64,000 nt of DNA from Branchiostoma floridae (lineage: Eukaryota > Chordata > Leptocardii > Amphioxiformes > Branchiostomatidae). The notes beneath the pieces were generated by a model that did not search any database, was not told the origin of the DNA, and saw nothing but the letters and a program-made list of their open reading frames with translations. Where the stretch lies: assembly GCF_000003815.2 (NCBI RefSeq), contig NC_049991.1, positions 19,362,822 through 19,426,821 on the forward strand, read 5' to 3'. Positions 1 to 11,174 of this stretch are shown here, one piece after another. Positions within the stretch are counted from its first letter, which is position 1, and each line of letters starts with the position of its first letter. The position numbers were made by a program, and so were the translations under genes.

Positions 1-422
1 TCATGCTCGTTTGCGCACTGTGAATCCACTTTGCTGGTGTCTCCTTGATGCTCCGTCTTTGATGATCCGTGCGCCATAATCAAATCAAGCCGCGAGTAAC
101 TCTCCATCGATTCACACACGGGGTGGGCAGCAACCGTAGGTCAATTACGCGAATCGTTGCACCCGTAAGGCCCTTGACTCGCCGTGCTTCAATATGGATG
201 CCGTCACCGTGTATAAGGTTACCGTACGTCGTTAGTTCCATACTTCAACCAATAAAATCATAGGTCAACTATGATCTAATATATATGCAGTATATTGGGT
301 TACCTTAGAGCGTTATGAGCATCTCTGCGCCAGTGAAATTGCTGTAACCCGACTTTGATATGAGTATAACCGTCTTTAAATCTCCGTTAATGCTGATAAT
401 TTTCGTCCGTCATCTAGCGATT
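1..422. other. intergenic sequence, nothing recognised
   Basis: No gene, RNA or repeat structure could be supported. Short open frames here lack codon bias, splice context and recognisable motifs. Confidence 0.5.
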
Positions 423-880
423 TTAGGGATGGGTACGGTGTAATGGTACAAAACCGTTTTTCTTGTTGGAGCGGTCCAGAAAAAACGCACCTGAAAAAAA
501 AAATTCGGATTAAAAATGCACAGATGATACTGACAGACTATCATGTGTTTTGGGGGATTACAGGTCCGCGAGAATAACTAGAGAGAAGTAGAGGGGAGAT
601 GATAGTCATATTTGTCAACTTGGTCTAAGTTCTCAGAGGCAGTGGTGGTCACCAAGTAGTGTCTTTTTACCTATATTAATATATGCACGCATTGCATGAT
701 GGGAAGGTAAAAGACACCACTTGGGAAGTCACCAAACAGGATCAAAATTAGTAGCAAAATTGACCATTGCTTTGAGTATCATCCATTCACAAGTTTTTAG
801 ATAATTAGGTCCGGAGCAGGACCTGATCGTCTGCGGTCTGGACCTGCACCTGAATTTTCTGTACCGGTACCCACCCCTAA
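423..880. repeat. MITE-like element with inverted ends
   Basis: The left end TTAGGGATGGGTAC is matched in inverted orientation by GTACCCACCCCTAA at 867-880. Inside, a segment around 455-510 (AAAACCGTTTTT followed by CGGTCCAGAAAA) recurs just outside the element at 884-940 and again near 53360-53420, so this is a dispersed family. No coding capacity is seen. The superfamily is not assigned. Confidence 0.55.
641..735. repeat. imperfect inverted repeat (hairpin)
   Basis: TGGTCACCAAGTAGTGTC near 645 is the inverse of GACACCACTTGGGAAGTCACCA near 713, and the arms continue inward through TTTACCT and AGGTAAA. The structure is nested in the 423-880 repeat and may be a small fold-back element. Confidence 0.5.
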
Positions 881-1066
881 TTAAAACCGTTTTTTTTCTT
901 ATTGGACCGGTCCAGAAAAAAAGGACTTGTAAAAATTCGGTTGACCGGATGGTTGACTGGATGTTAGACCTATTAGAAAATGAAGAGGTTAATCGACAGA
1001 AATTCACATGTTCGGGGATTACAGGTTGAAGATTATTGTAATCTCTGAGTATTACCCATTCAAGTT

Positions 1067-1154
1067 CTCACATACTAAATCAGGTCAATTTTTCTATATT
1101 ACTATATTTCTCACATACTAAATCAGGTCAATTTTTCTATATTACTATATTATT
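1067..1154. repeat. 44-bp direct repeat, two copies
   Basis: The segment beginning CTCACATACTAAATCAGG is present twice in succession (about 1067 and 1111). It is followed by AT-rich sequence with no coding features. Confidence 0.6.
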
Positions 1155-1324
1155 ATATTGGGTGGGCAGACTACTCACTCTTTGCAGCCAGGGGCTGAAA
1201 TGCGAGGAACTTACAATAGGCGGGGCTAAATCGCATTGGAGTGAGCTGCCATTAGGCGCCACTCAGGTAACCCCAATACGACAGTAATTGCCCCAGTTGC
1301 GACCAAGTAACTGTAGATTTGGAA

Positions 1325-1595
1325 CCACTCACACCGCACCATCGCACGTGTGGCGGGTTCTTTAACGTGCCTGGGGTAAGGCTATCCCCAGACACGGGAC
1401 CTCCATTTAACGTCCTATCCGAGGGACGGTCCTAGCCGAAGCTAGGTACTCATTTTCACCTGAGTAAAGTGAGGAAAGTCTTATAAAGTGCCTTTCCCAA
1501 GGGCACAAGATCGGTAACACGGCAGCCGGATTCGAACCCGCGACCTCTCGGTCACGGGCCGAACACACTGCCGCTGGGCTACGCGGTCCCACCTT
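1325..1595 (-). repeat. tRNA-derived SINE, family A
   Basis: On the minus strand a tRNA-like head carries an A-box-like stretch (TAGCCCAGCGGCAG) and a clear B box (GGTTCGAATCC). A conserved body follows, with CTTGTGCCCTTGGGAAAGGCACTTT and the GTTAAAGAACCC motif. The same head and body occur at 9985-10250, 11405-11560, 26405-26540 and 61715-61905. Two open frames overlap the head but are not genes. Confidence 0.75.
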
Positions 1596-1599
1596 ACAG

Positions 1600-2224
1600 C
1601 ACCAGTCAGTCTTATCGAGAACGGCAGGAAATAAAATTTGCTGCAGGATTTTCTGGAGCAAGTTGCATTACTGTTTTCATTACCACTTTTACAGGAATGC
1701 GCACAAAATGAAAGCGTATAAAAACCAGTAAACGCTTTAATATTACAACGCACACATTTTAAGGGGGCACTTTGTATGTCTTAAGGGGAGTCTTTGGACT
1801 ATGAAATACTTGTTACCCTTAAGTCTCTAAAGTTCACCTTTAAATTTTTACCTACGTGTACATTTTATCATGTCTGATAAAGTTAACTAGTTACTGCCGG
1901 ATATGTATGTGAATACGCAAGGTTGGATCTTAAAGCCTCAGTCAAATACGTCATATAATTTATCTTCGTGGTGGGATTTTCAGCGAGGCTATGTCAGGAA
2001 CGGCATCTGAAGATTGTTTCAACTTCGCACATCTATATCACTTCTTGACTAAGCTTTTCTCGTGACATAAAATTTTCCTAGTTTGTCTTTTTTTGCTTGT
2101 TTCTTTGTTTTTATAGCATACCCAGTAAACCGCCTTCTGGCTGAAAAGTACAAGCTGCACATCCAAACAGATTTCACTCAAACCTAGAAGGTCCCGTATT
2201 GTTTTCTTTTAGATAAGTGTGGTG
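1600..2224. other. intergenic sequence, nothing recognised
   Basis: AT-rich sequence without a supportable gene or repeat structure. Confidence 0.4.
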
Positions 2225-2400
2225 GGTTCTTTTACGTGTTTGCGGTGTGACTCTCCTGAATAAACACGGTCCCTAAACGAAGTTAGGTAGTAATTTGAAC
2301 CTGAGTGAAGGGAGACAAAGTCGTCTCAAGTGCAATTCCAAAGAGGCACAATGTTGGAGACTCCAATCCAGGACTTCTGGCATTTGAGCCAAACACCCTA
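2225..2400 (-). repeat. degenerate SINE family A copy
   Basis: Landmarks of the family A body appear in the same order as at 1325-1595: GTGGGTTCTTTTACGTG, GAAGTTAGGTAG, CTGAGTGAAGGGAG, and CAAGTGCAATTCCAAAGAGGCACAA. They are strongly diverged, and the tRNA head is barely recognisable near 2370-2395. Confidence 0.5.
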
Positions 2401-2411
2401 TCGTCTACGAC

Positions 2412-3475
2412 GCTATCCTACTGTCGTATTTGCTTTCAAAGAGGAGATCTAGACGTCTGTGTGAAATCTTCCGAAATGATTTCAGAAAGCGACCCGAAGA
2501 AACATGACCCGAAAAAAAACGGACCGACGGACACAGGACCTTTGTAGGGCTTTCAGCCAAACACTCCACCTTTATGCGACACCACTCGGGACCCTACCGT
2601 CTTATTTGCTTTCACAGAGAAGTTACGCAACGCCATCCTACTGTCGTATTTGCTTTCAGAGAGGAGATCTAGAAGTCCGTGTGAAATCTTCCGAAATGAT
2701 TTCAGAACGCGGCTTGACCCGAAGAAAGCGTGACCCGAAAAGAGACGGCCCGACCGACACAGGACCTTTATAGGGCTTTCAGCCAAACACTCCACCTTTA
2801 TGCGACGCCACCCGGTAGCCTACCGTCTTATTTGCTTTCAGAGAGAAGTTACGCTACGCCATCCTACTGTCGTATTTGCTTTCAAAGAGGAGATCTAGAA
2901 GTCTGTGTGAAATCTTCCGAAATGATTTCAGAAAGCGACCCGAAGAAACATGACCCGAAAAAAAAACGGACCGACGGACACAGGACCTTTATATGGCTTT
3001 CAGCCAAACACTCCACCTTTATGCGACGCCACTCGGTACCCTACCGTCTTATTTGCTTTCAGAGAGAAGTTACGCAAAGCCATCCTACTGTCGTATTTGC
3101 TTTCAAAGAGGAGATCTAGAAGTCTGCGAGCAATCTTCCGAAATGATTTCAGAAGGCGGCTTGACCCTAAGGAAAGTTTAACGTGACCCGAAAAGAAACG
3201 GCCGACCGACACAGGACCTTTATAGGGCTTTGAGCCAAACGCTCCACCTTACCATCGTATTTTTCACAGTGAAGAAGTCTGTATGAAATCTTCCGAAATG
3301 ATTTCAGAGGGCGGCTTGACCCTAAGGAAAGTTTAACGTGACCCGAAAAGAAACGGCCGACCGACACAGGACCTTTATAGGGCTTTGAGCCAAACGCTCC
3401 ACCTTACCATCGTATTTTTCACAGTGAAGAAGTCTGTATGAAATCTTCCGAAATGATTTCAGAGGGCGGCTTGAC
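2412..3475. repeat. tandem array, about 224-bp then about 160-bp units
   Basis: The motif GAGGAGATCTAGA recurs at about 2442, 2664, 2888 and 3108, giving units of about 220-224 bp. Each contains GAAATCTTCCGAAATGATTT and ACACAGGACCTTTATAGGG. From 3180 the unit shortens to about 160 bp and is present twice. Several overlapping open frames on both strands are products of this periodicity, not genes. Confidence 0.8.
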
Positions 3476-3479
3476 CAAA

Positions 3480-4830
3480 AAAAGAGACGGTCCGACCGAA
3501 ACAGGGTGACATCGCAGAGACACGGATGAATATTTACGTCTCATCTCTGGCGGTGAGCCGGGCTCAGCAGACGTGCCGAGACGACTGCCGGTAGGGATTA
3601 CCCAGTAAACGATCCTATCTACGTAATCCTCCATCATTCACGGGATAACATGCGCGCAAAGGTCTGGTGAACACTCAGATTCGGAATCACTGGCGGACGA
3701 CCTGCGTGTCTGCAACCTCCTCCATATCTACAGCCGTCTGCGAGACTGGGAATTAAGTTTAAGCCTTGCATTAAGTCGGACATTCTTGCGAACCTTAATG
3801 TTAGACCTTTATAGGACTGTGCATGTGGGGATCGTATGAATTTTAAGGTCCGATATCCCCAATACTATAAAGACAGGAGATCTTGCATTACTTGCATAAA
3901 GGTAGCCTGGTTACCAAACCCCAGCCCGATCTCAAGTATCTATCGTGCAGGGGTCTGGCCGGATGGGATAGGAACTCTTCTCAATTTTGCCCCTTATAGT
4001 GGGCAAAAAATTCCACCAATACAACAGCACAGGATCAACAGGAGGTAATTACACCCCTGCCATGATTGGTTAAACACCCCCAATTGTACTTTTTGAATCC
4101 ATAACAGTGACCACTAAGTGCCTGATTCGCTACTGTAATAGCTTGCTGACCAACAGTGGTGTGTTGTAGCTGGCTACCTGTGGTAACAGTGGTCATCAAT
4201 CCTAGGTTCTCCTCCCTCTGATCAAGGGCCTTCGAGAACATTTCTACAGCCATCCTGCCAGACCCCACCACGAAAGATATATTTTGAGGTTGGGGTATGG
4301 TATCCAGGCTAGCATAGAGGGGGAATTACTATCCCCTAAAACGGGGATGGTAACATCAGTGAGAAAGGTGACAGACGGTCACCGAAAAGTCGGCTGTTGT
4401 AACTCCCGTTGGTTTTGAATGAAAGACTTATATATAACTGCCCCCATTATCAAGATGAAAGAAACAATTTTTTGACACAATCAAAACAATATTTCCAACT
4501 TTTCACCAGTTAGTAGACCTCCAAAAAACTACAATCCTGTTAAAATCACGGAATCTACTAATCATCAAAAACGTGGGACTTTTATCAGCCACTGCCTCCA
4601 AAGAAGAAGTCAAACCCTCAAGTAAACAATGTAGAATTATGTATATAGATAGATGTATATAGAATAGACACTTGTTACTTTTTACTGTCTTTTTGCATTT
4701 TGCCGCCTTAGCGGCAAAATGCTCTGAGGCCAGAATAGTCGCCGTTGTGATGGAGTGATGTTGAGATGAATGGACCTGTTCAATCCATGCCAAACATTTC
4801 TAAACCTGTTAAAACAGGCATTTTTCCAAC
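3480..4830. other. intergenic sequence, one unassigned open frame
   Basis: No gene is supported. A minus-strand frame at 4035-4271 (78 codons) has no recognisable domain and no clear splice context. Near 4355-4405 is a GGTGACAGACGGTCACCGAAA segment related to the stem-loop motif described at 24598-24912. Confidence 0.35.
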
Positions 4831-4905
4831 ATGTTCGCACTGGCGCAGTGGTTAAAGTTTACGCATTCTAAACCAATGCACCCGGTTCGAATCCGGGGAG
4901 GTAGA
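4831..4905 (+). repeat. tRNA-like sequence (tRNA pseudogene or SINE head)
   Basis: A-box-like TGGCGCAGTGGTTAA and B box GGTTCGAATCC are spaced as in a tRNA. The T stem CCCGG/CCGGG is intact and a T-rich run follows at about 4905. The acceptor stem does not pair (GTTCGCA against GAGGTAG), so I do not call a functional tRNA. Confidence 0.5.
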
Positions 4906-7059
4906 TTTTTTTTTTCTTTTTTACATCCATTAAAATACTAATTTTTACATCCATTTGGCCACACCAATTTATTTCTTTGGTTAACGGATTCGCCGCTTCG
5001 TTTTTTTGCCGAATAGAAATAAAAATTAAAAAAAAAACTTAAAAATGCCCCGCAACAGAGCTCACTCAAAAACAGGCAGTGTAGTGAAATTTGCTGCAGT
5101 TCACGCAAATTTTAACAGGTGGCGTCTAGATCTAGATTCAGGCACATATGTGAATCTCTCCATGCGCCAATATCAGGTTTAGTTACTCTGTTCTATTTAT
5201 ATGACATTCTAATAACTAGAAAAAAACGTTCACACACGCAAACATTGGCAAAATGCCAGCTTTTTTTAAAAGCACTTGTTTATATACGGACACTGGTAGT
5301 GTAGTGTGTTTAGCTTCCATACTCTTTCTCTTAGCAGAGAAAAAAGTATGCACCATTTTTAAGAGTCTTTGGTATGACCTGGTTACAGCAAGTAGTTTTC
5401 GTTGGTTGTCTCCCATCCAAGTACTGACCCGACTGAACGTTGCTTAACTGTCACATTTGGCGAAATTCAATCGGACGACGATTCTGCGGCAATCGCCCAA
5501 GCCTCGTTTATGATAATAAATAATTAAGTTATAACTTTATTGCATAACAATTGCACAAGGTACAAAGTATGGTTTATATGTGACAGGGACGGTTTTCAGG
5601 TGAAAAATACACGCAACCCTCTATCGATCTTAAATATGGCCGATCTTCCATAGATACGCCAGAAGATCGTGAATAATGTGACCGGTGTATTGCCAGATAA
5701 AGGGATCGGGTGTTTCAACGCGCCACGGCCGTAGCCTTTCATCATCATGATTTATTATAAACTTCAAAAGATTCAGTCCATCTAATCTGTGGAATTGCTG
5801 TTTTGAACTTACTTCAATAAAAAAATCACTCTCTTATCTGACTATCCCTGGTAACTCTCTACCCACAGATTTATTAGAATTTTTCAATTCTGTCATCTGA
5901 ACAACAAGAAGAAGAAGCCGAACAAATGTTCTAGAGTGAGTAGTTTTAGAACTATCCATCTTCATGGCTACCTTGTCCCCCAACGACATGGAGGTCAAGG
6001 GACTAGGTAGGTACGTAGGTAGGTAGTTTTAGAACCCATGTTTTAGATTAGTCGAAGAAACCATCTCATTATCACCATATGTGCTGTATCACAACCTTTG
6101 TGTCTATATTCCTGTAAGTACTTGACCCAATAGGGCATGGCTGTGCAATACATATAGAATACCACAATACAACACGGTGTATTCCGTATCACCCGAGGCG
6201 TCATACCCGCCTGAGAAAACACATATTTCGATGAGAAATACGCTAGAAGTTGAGAAAATTTGTTGCACACACACAAAAAAATGTTTCAACATTTAAGTTC
6301 CAATGTCCAATTCAGGTATTCAAAGTTTCGACCTCGCCGCGCTGGCGTGCACAGAAACCTTTCGAATTATTCGATGGTAGCCTGTGTGATACAACTTCGA
6401 AGCCTGTGTGATACGGCTTTTTATCACACGGTCCGGAACACTTGTATCGAACGTTATCGCGGCCCAGGTGTGACATAAAGGCTGTTACAAACTAATTAAA
6501 ACCGCCATCAGATCCCGCCTATCTCTCCCTACATCAGTCAACCTCTGAAGGTGAAGGCAACAGCGGCGCGGGAGATTATGTTCTAATTATGTAACTTGAT
6601 ACGTCTGTGCTGAACCCGATACATGCACGCCGTGGAGAGGAACATTCATCAGCGGCAAACTTATGAGCGTGAAGTTGAAATGTTGTCCAGATTAAGAGAT
6701 TGCACAAGAGCTATGATTGTTTTGCACTTTAGTTTGATTACTACAATGTAACCTCCACCAGGCCTTCCTATGGGGGTACAGGGATCAGCAAAAAATCGGG
6801 AAATTGGCCAGGGGAATCATTCCACGTTAAGGTTAATGTGCTCGGCCGATCAACTTCTCTGGTAGTAAAACTTCCAGGGCAAATTATTCTCCCTACATGA
6901 GCCAGAGTAGTCAGTCTTGTAGAGACTATAGCATTTGCACCATAGTTTGGGTAGGGTGGTGACAATAACACTCAGTTGAGTTCTCCTGTCTTCATTTCAG
7001 AAGGCTGCGCCCTTACCTCCCCCCCCCCCCCAAACTACCTACTCCACTTCTGACTCTGT
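4906..7059. other. intergenic sequence with a SINE B fragment
   Basis: About 5305-5400 matches the tail of SINE family B on the minus strand (CTTCCATACTCTTTCTC, CACCATTTTTAAGAGTCTTTGGTATGA). A short GTAGGTAGGTAG run lies near 6005-6025. The open frames here show no known domain. I see no gene. Confidence 0.45.
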
Positions 7060-7640
7060 TCATAGATACGGACAAAAAATTATGTTTCGAATGTACAAAG
7101 TTTTCAACTTCGTAGAGCAATCACAAAGATAAGAATCTGTAGTCACAAACTAAATGTAGAAGCCGGAAGTTATACTAAAATTCCCCGTGACCAGAGGTTT
7201 TGTACATTCTGCCCAAATGAGATCGAAGATGAACGTCACTTTGTCATGGATTGTTCACGATATAATGATAAATGCACAAAGCTGTTCACATTTCTTTCCG
7301 CTTGCTCTTAAGAATTTGCCACTCTCTGTTCGATAGATCAATTCAACAACATTCTGGGAGGCGATAACCCTCACTGTGTACATGTAGGCAAATATATCCA
7401 CGAATACTTATATCGTAGAACCAATAGTGTAAATGACATGCTAGACCAGGGCTCATATCAATTAGGATTTAACCATGGTCAGTACTGACCGAAGGAGGCA
7501 ATATGTTGATTTATTCATAACTGTAGAAATCCATATATTGTTTAGTTGTACTGTAAGTAGTTGTTATAGACCTTATGAAAGTCGCTGTACTTGTATCGTG
7601 CCAATAAAGATTTCTGTTCAAACCCATTCATTCCCTCCGG
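7060..7640 (+). pseudogene. LINE 3' end, C-terminal part of reverse transcriptase ORF (CR1/L2-like)
   Basis: The frame starting at 7084 reads about 130 residues with the C-terminal signature of CR1/L2-type non-LTR ORF2: RFCTFCPNEIEDERHFVMDC, then RYND. This resembles the Cys-x2-Cys ... E-D-E-x-H-F ... C motif of the family. There is an in-frame stop at 7309-7311, after which the same frame continues (NNILGG, HVGKYIHEYLY) to about 7488. A GTTCAAACCCATTCATTC tail near 7617-7634 looks like the LINE 3' terminus. The copy is 5'-truncated and broken. A second one lies at 25620-26096. Confidence 0.75.
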
Positions 7641-7689
7641 GGCAGGTGGGCACCGTGAGACAAGGACTCTGATTCAGCTGGTGTATCGG

Positions 7690-8045
7690 AGTTAGCCTCT
7701 ACCAGGCTCCGTGGATCGGTAGAATCATTATCCGTGGTGAGGAAACGTACTCTTCTGGCCGGCTAACTCCCCTAGCGTACTATAGACTCTATTGGTCCAA
7801 TTTCTACAATTAGACCACCGATCCACGAAGACTGGTAGAGGCTAGGAAACGTACTCTTCTGGCCGGCTAACTCCCCTAGCGTACTATAGACTCTATTGGT
7901 CCAATTTCTACAATTAGACCACCGATCCACGAAGCCTGGTGGAGGCTAGGAAACGTACTCTTCTGGCTGGCTAACTCCCATAGCGTACTATAGACTCTAT
8001 TGGTCCAATTTCTACAATTAGTCCACCGATCCACGAAGCCTGGTA
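7690..8045. repeat. MITE-like element with internal tandem duplication
   Basis: The left end reads CCTCTACCAGGCTCCGTGG and the right end is its inverse (CCACGAAGCCTGGTA). A block of about 110 bp containing GGAAACGTACTCTTCTGGC and GGTCCAATTTCTACAATTAG occurs three times. Related termini occur at about 9340 and at 15160-15355, so it belongs to a dispersed family. Its right end is split by the element at 8046-8903. Confidence 0.6.
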
Positions 8046-8903
8046 CAGTGGAAGCCGCTTAATTGCACGCCCAATTTGCCAGCGAATTTCGTGCAATTAT
8101 CCGGCGTGTGCGATAATGCGGAGTTGGTCATTTGGACCGCATCACCACGGGCGGGGGGTCGAGAGGTGGTATGGGAGGTAGTACAACGCACAGTTTATTT
8201 ACGTGCCACAGTAGTGCTGTACCTGTTGTGCTCCGGACGTCATATACATGTCTTCACGAAACATCGTACTGCAATGCACTTGAAATCGAAACTAAAAGTA
8301 AGTTACTGTATACGTTATCTAGCTTCCTTATCACGAAACTAAAGCACTGCATGCGCACCGCCGAAGGCGAGTGTTATGTCCGCCTGTAGGCCCCGAGTCG
8401 CTGTGTTGTTTCCGACTGGCTGCCAAGAACATAAAACCACTGCATAAGTATTTCCCCGCAACCCTAATTACGTAATTAGACAATGGACAGATAGAGAACA
8501 TTTGTTATTGAGTATGTCATAGCAAGTTGTCTGCCCAATCGTAATACCGGCTTTTGACGACCTTTCAAGCGGGCGGGCGTCTCTTCATGGTGCCGACCCC
8601 AGAATATCGCTTTCTTTTTATCCCAATGAAAATTTCATACATGTTGTTAGTATAGCGACTTCACAAAGGCCGTTATCGGCTCATTTGTACCGTGTCTGGC
8701 GATTTTAACACGCATTTTCAGTCAATTTGCCGACGATGTTTGACAAACTTTCGTGCATTTATCCGGCGTTGGTGATATTTTGTTGTGCAGATAAGCGAAG
8801 TCACTAACAATGGAGTGAATGGGAGACGGTTTGGGATTTAGGGATTCCGTGCAATTATCCGAAGTGTGCGTTTATCCGAGGTGCAATTGACTGGCTTCCA
8901 CTG
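8046..8903. mobile_element. non-autonomous pogo/Tigger-like DNA transposon
   Basis: Terminal inverted repeats CAGTGGAAGCCGCTTAATTG and CAATTGACTGGCTTCCACTG are each flanked by TA (8044-8045 and 8904-8905). A TA target duplication plus CAGTGGAA-type termini fits the pogo/Tigger branch of Tc1/mariner. The internal 858 bp has subterminal repeats (TTATCCG, TGCGATAATGCGG) but no transposase frame. It is inserted into the 7690-8045 repeat family. Confidence 0.75.
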
Positions 8904-9102
8904 TACTGGTAGAGGCATCGGAGTATCAGAAGCTTGTCATCCGACCTAGTCGGTATTTGGCAGACTTTCTAGTGTTAGGCTATGGACGACCATGAAACAC
9001 TTTCTGGACTTGACTCTTCTTACTTCTTATATCTTGGCAATGACTCTGCTGCACTTTCTTATACTAGAATTTATGGGTTCTGGAGAGAGCTTCTTGCCGA
9101 AT

Positions 9103-9257
9103 GGGGGGGGGGGGGGATATATGCTGATAGGGGAGTGTGTGCGTACACTGTATCACTATGTATGTGCGTGTGTATGTGTCTGTGTGTGTGCGTATGTGTG
9201 TGTGTGTGCGTGCATGTGTGTGCGTGTGTGTGTGTGTGTGTGTGTGCATGTGTGTGT
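9103..9257. repeat. G-run and (TG)n microsatellite
   Basis: A run of about 14 G at 9103-9116 is followed by TG/CG-type dinucleotide repeats at 9150-9257. Valine/cysteine-rich and histidine/threonine-rich open frames on both strands come from this repeat. Confidence 0.9.
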
Positions 9258-9840
9258 CTTGGTGTCCGTTTTGTCTGCAATGTGTCCATCAAACAAATGA
9301 CTGTGCGGTCTCTGTACATAGCTAACGCTCTCTCTATATAGCCTCTACCAGGCTCCATAGAGAGCTGGAAAAACATGTGTCTTGGTGTCCGTTTTGTCTG
9401 CCTTGTGCCCATCAAACGAATGACTGTGCGGTCCCTTTACATAGCTACAAATATCTAACGCTTGTTAGCTGTACCGCTACTACCATCGTGTCCTCCGCCG
9501 TCCTTAGATGCTTGTGTGTGTCCGTGTGTCTTGGTGTCCGTTTTGTCCATCTAACGAATGACTATAAGGTTTCTACTATTAGGTTTCTACTACATAGTTA
9601 ACGCTCTTTGAATAGCCAATGCTCATTAGTTGTGTCGGTAACTACCACCATCGTGTCCTCCACCGTCCTTAGATGCTTGTGTGTGTCCGTGTGTCTTGGT
9701 GTCCGTCTTGTCTGTCTTGTGTCCATCAAATGAATAACTGTAAGGTTTCTACACATAGTTAACGCTCTATGAATATCCGATTCTCGTTAGCAGTGTTGGT
9801 AACTACCCCCATCTTGTCCTCCACTGTCCTTTGATAGATG
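9250..9840. repeat. tandem repeat, about four diverged copies
   Basis: GTGTCTTGGTGTCCGTTTTG recurs at about 9253, 9377, 9526 and 9690. Each is followed by CCATCAAACGAATGACTGT-like sequence and ACATAGCTAACGCTC. Units are about 125-165 bp and vary in length. No coding role is seen. Confidence 0.7.
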
Positions 9841-9984
9841 TAATTGTTTTTCTGAACCTCCCCGTAGAGAGGTGACGGATGCTGGCCATTAGCGGGAATA
9901 TTGAGGATCCTGCCGCAGGAACATCAATCAGCGCCCCGCGAAGGTCGGGGTAGAGGAGACACGTGCGGATATATACACGTGCAC

Positions 9985-10250
9985 ACGTGGGACCGCGCAG
10001 CGCAGTGGCAGTGTGTTCGGCTCGGGACCGGGAGGTCTCGGGTTCGAATCCGCTGCCGTGCTACCGATCTTGTGCCCTTGGGAAAGGCACTTTACACGAC
10101 TTTCTTTACTTTACTCAGGTGAAAATGAGTACTTAGCTTCGGCTAGGGCCGTCCCTCGGATAGGATTTAAAATGTAGGCCCCGTGTCTGGGGAGAGCCAT
10201 ACCCCAGGCACGTTAAAGAACCCTCACACGTGCGATGGTGCGGTGTGAGA
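9985..10250 (+). repeat. tRNA-derived SINE, family A (well preserved)
   Basis: The head shows GCGCAGTGGCAGTGTGTTCGG and the B box GGTTCGAATCC. The body follows with TTGTGCCCTTGGGAAAGGCA, CTCAGGTGAAAATGAGTACT, GGCTAGGGCCGTCCCTCGG and CACGTTAAAGAACCC. It is the best plus-strand reference copy of the family in this window. Confidence 0.8.
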
Positions 10251-10499
10251 TGGTGCAAATGTGAGATGGTTGCTATCTCTTTAATTCCCCAGAAGAAGAT
10301 TCTAGAAACTCTCATTTGGTGAATTAATGAGATATTAAAACCTGAATCTTTTATCACAACTTTTTCAGTCATCACGTCATTTATTTTGAATACTTTTTAG
10401 AGCTAAATACATGTGATAAATAATCAGGTCTGTCACCTGAGCCTTCTTTCTCTCACCATGTCTGCCACCTATGTCTGGTTAGTCCTGTGGTACACCTCT

Positions 10500-10830
10500 T
10501 TGCAAAATGTAATATCATATATTAAGTATATATAGTTATATAGATATTATATACATCTATAACAAGAGTCCAAAGACCACATGCGTCCATGAAATACTTT
10601 GTAGATTTGTCTTATTGATTATGCAAATGAGGCTCTAATAAGCATAACATACATGTACCCCTGTAAATTTTGTATTTAGACAGCCCTTTGTCCTTAGATA
10701 GCCACGGCTAGTTGGGCGACCTTGGCTGCCTGTAATGTCAGCCAAACGAATAAACAATAAACAAACCCTTATTAACCGCCTAATCGAAGTTTTTGTGATT
10801 CTAGAAATAATTTTTTCAAACTAGCTGCTT
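10500..10830. repeat. dispersed repeat, possible LINE 3' end (copy 1)
   Basis: It is nearly identical to 17385-17700 over about 310 bp. Shared landmarks are CAAGAGTCCAAAGACCACAT, ATGCAAATGAGGCTCTAATA, GCGACCTTGGCTGCCTG and the A-rich end AACGAATAAACAATAAACAA. The A-rich terminus suggests a retrotransposed 3' end. No coding is seen. Confidence 0.6.
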
Positions 10831-10849
10831 TCTCTCACCATGTCTGCCA

Positions 10850-11174
10850 CTTGTCTCTGGTTTGTCCTCTTTGCTGTAGAAGTTACCTTGCAGGATGCGT
10901 GCAAAGGGCAATGTCCTGTCAAGAGTCGTAACGTTACAAATCATTTTGATTTGACGGCTCTGAGGCGAATGCAGGAAGTTCTGCGCAGTACTCGTGTCTA
11001 GAGCGAAAATGCCACTGTTTTCAAATTGACGGTGTTGCCACGCAACGTGACGTCACGAGCCACGGCGATGTTCAATCGTGACGGGCGTTTGAAGAGATCG
11101 TCTGATCGCGCACCGCGCGAGAGGAAGCGATGTGGAAATGCGAAAGATTCAGTTTGGCTTTAAATAACCGCTAA
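10850..11174. other. intergenic sequence, GC-richer stretch
   Basis: Contains a TGACGTCA palindrome near 11049 and CpG-rich sequence near 11080-11180, but no start codon with a supportable exon. No gene is called. Confidence 0.35.

Noticed and set aside
2305..3367. Several overlapping frames of 60-129 codons
   Set aside because: All arise from the 160-224-bp tandem array; the same peptide recurs with each unit and in both strands.
4831..4905. Functional tRNA gene
   Set aside because: B box and T stem are present but the acceptor stem does not pair; more likely a tRNA pseudogene or SINE head.
8982..9415. Frames of 102-119 codons rich in Val/Cys or His/Thr
   Set aside because: Encoded by a (TG)n microsatellite; no other support.
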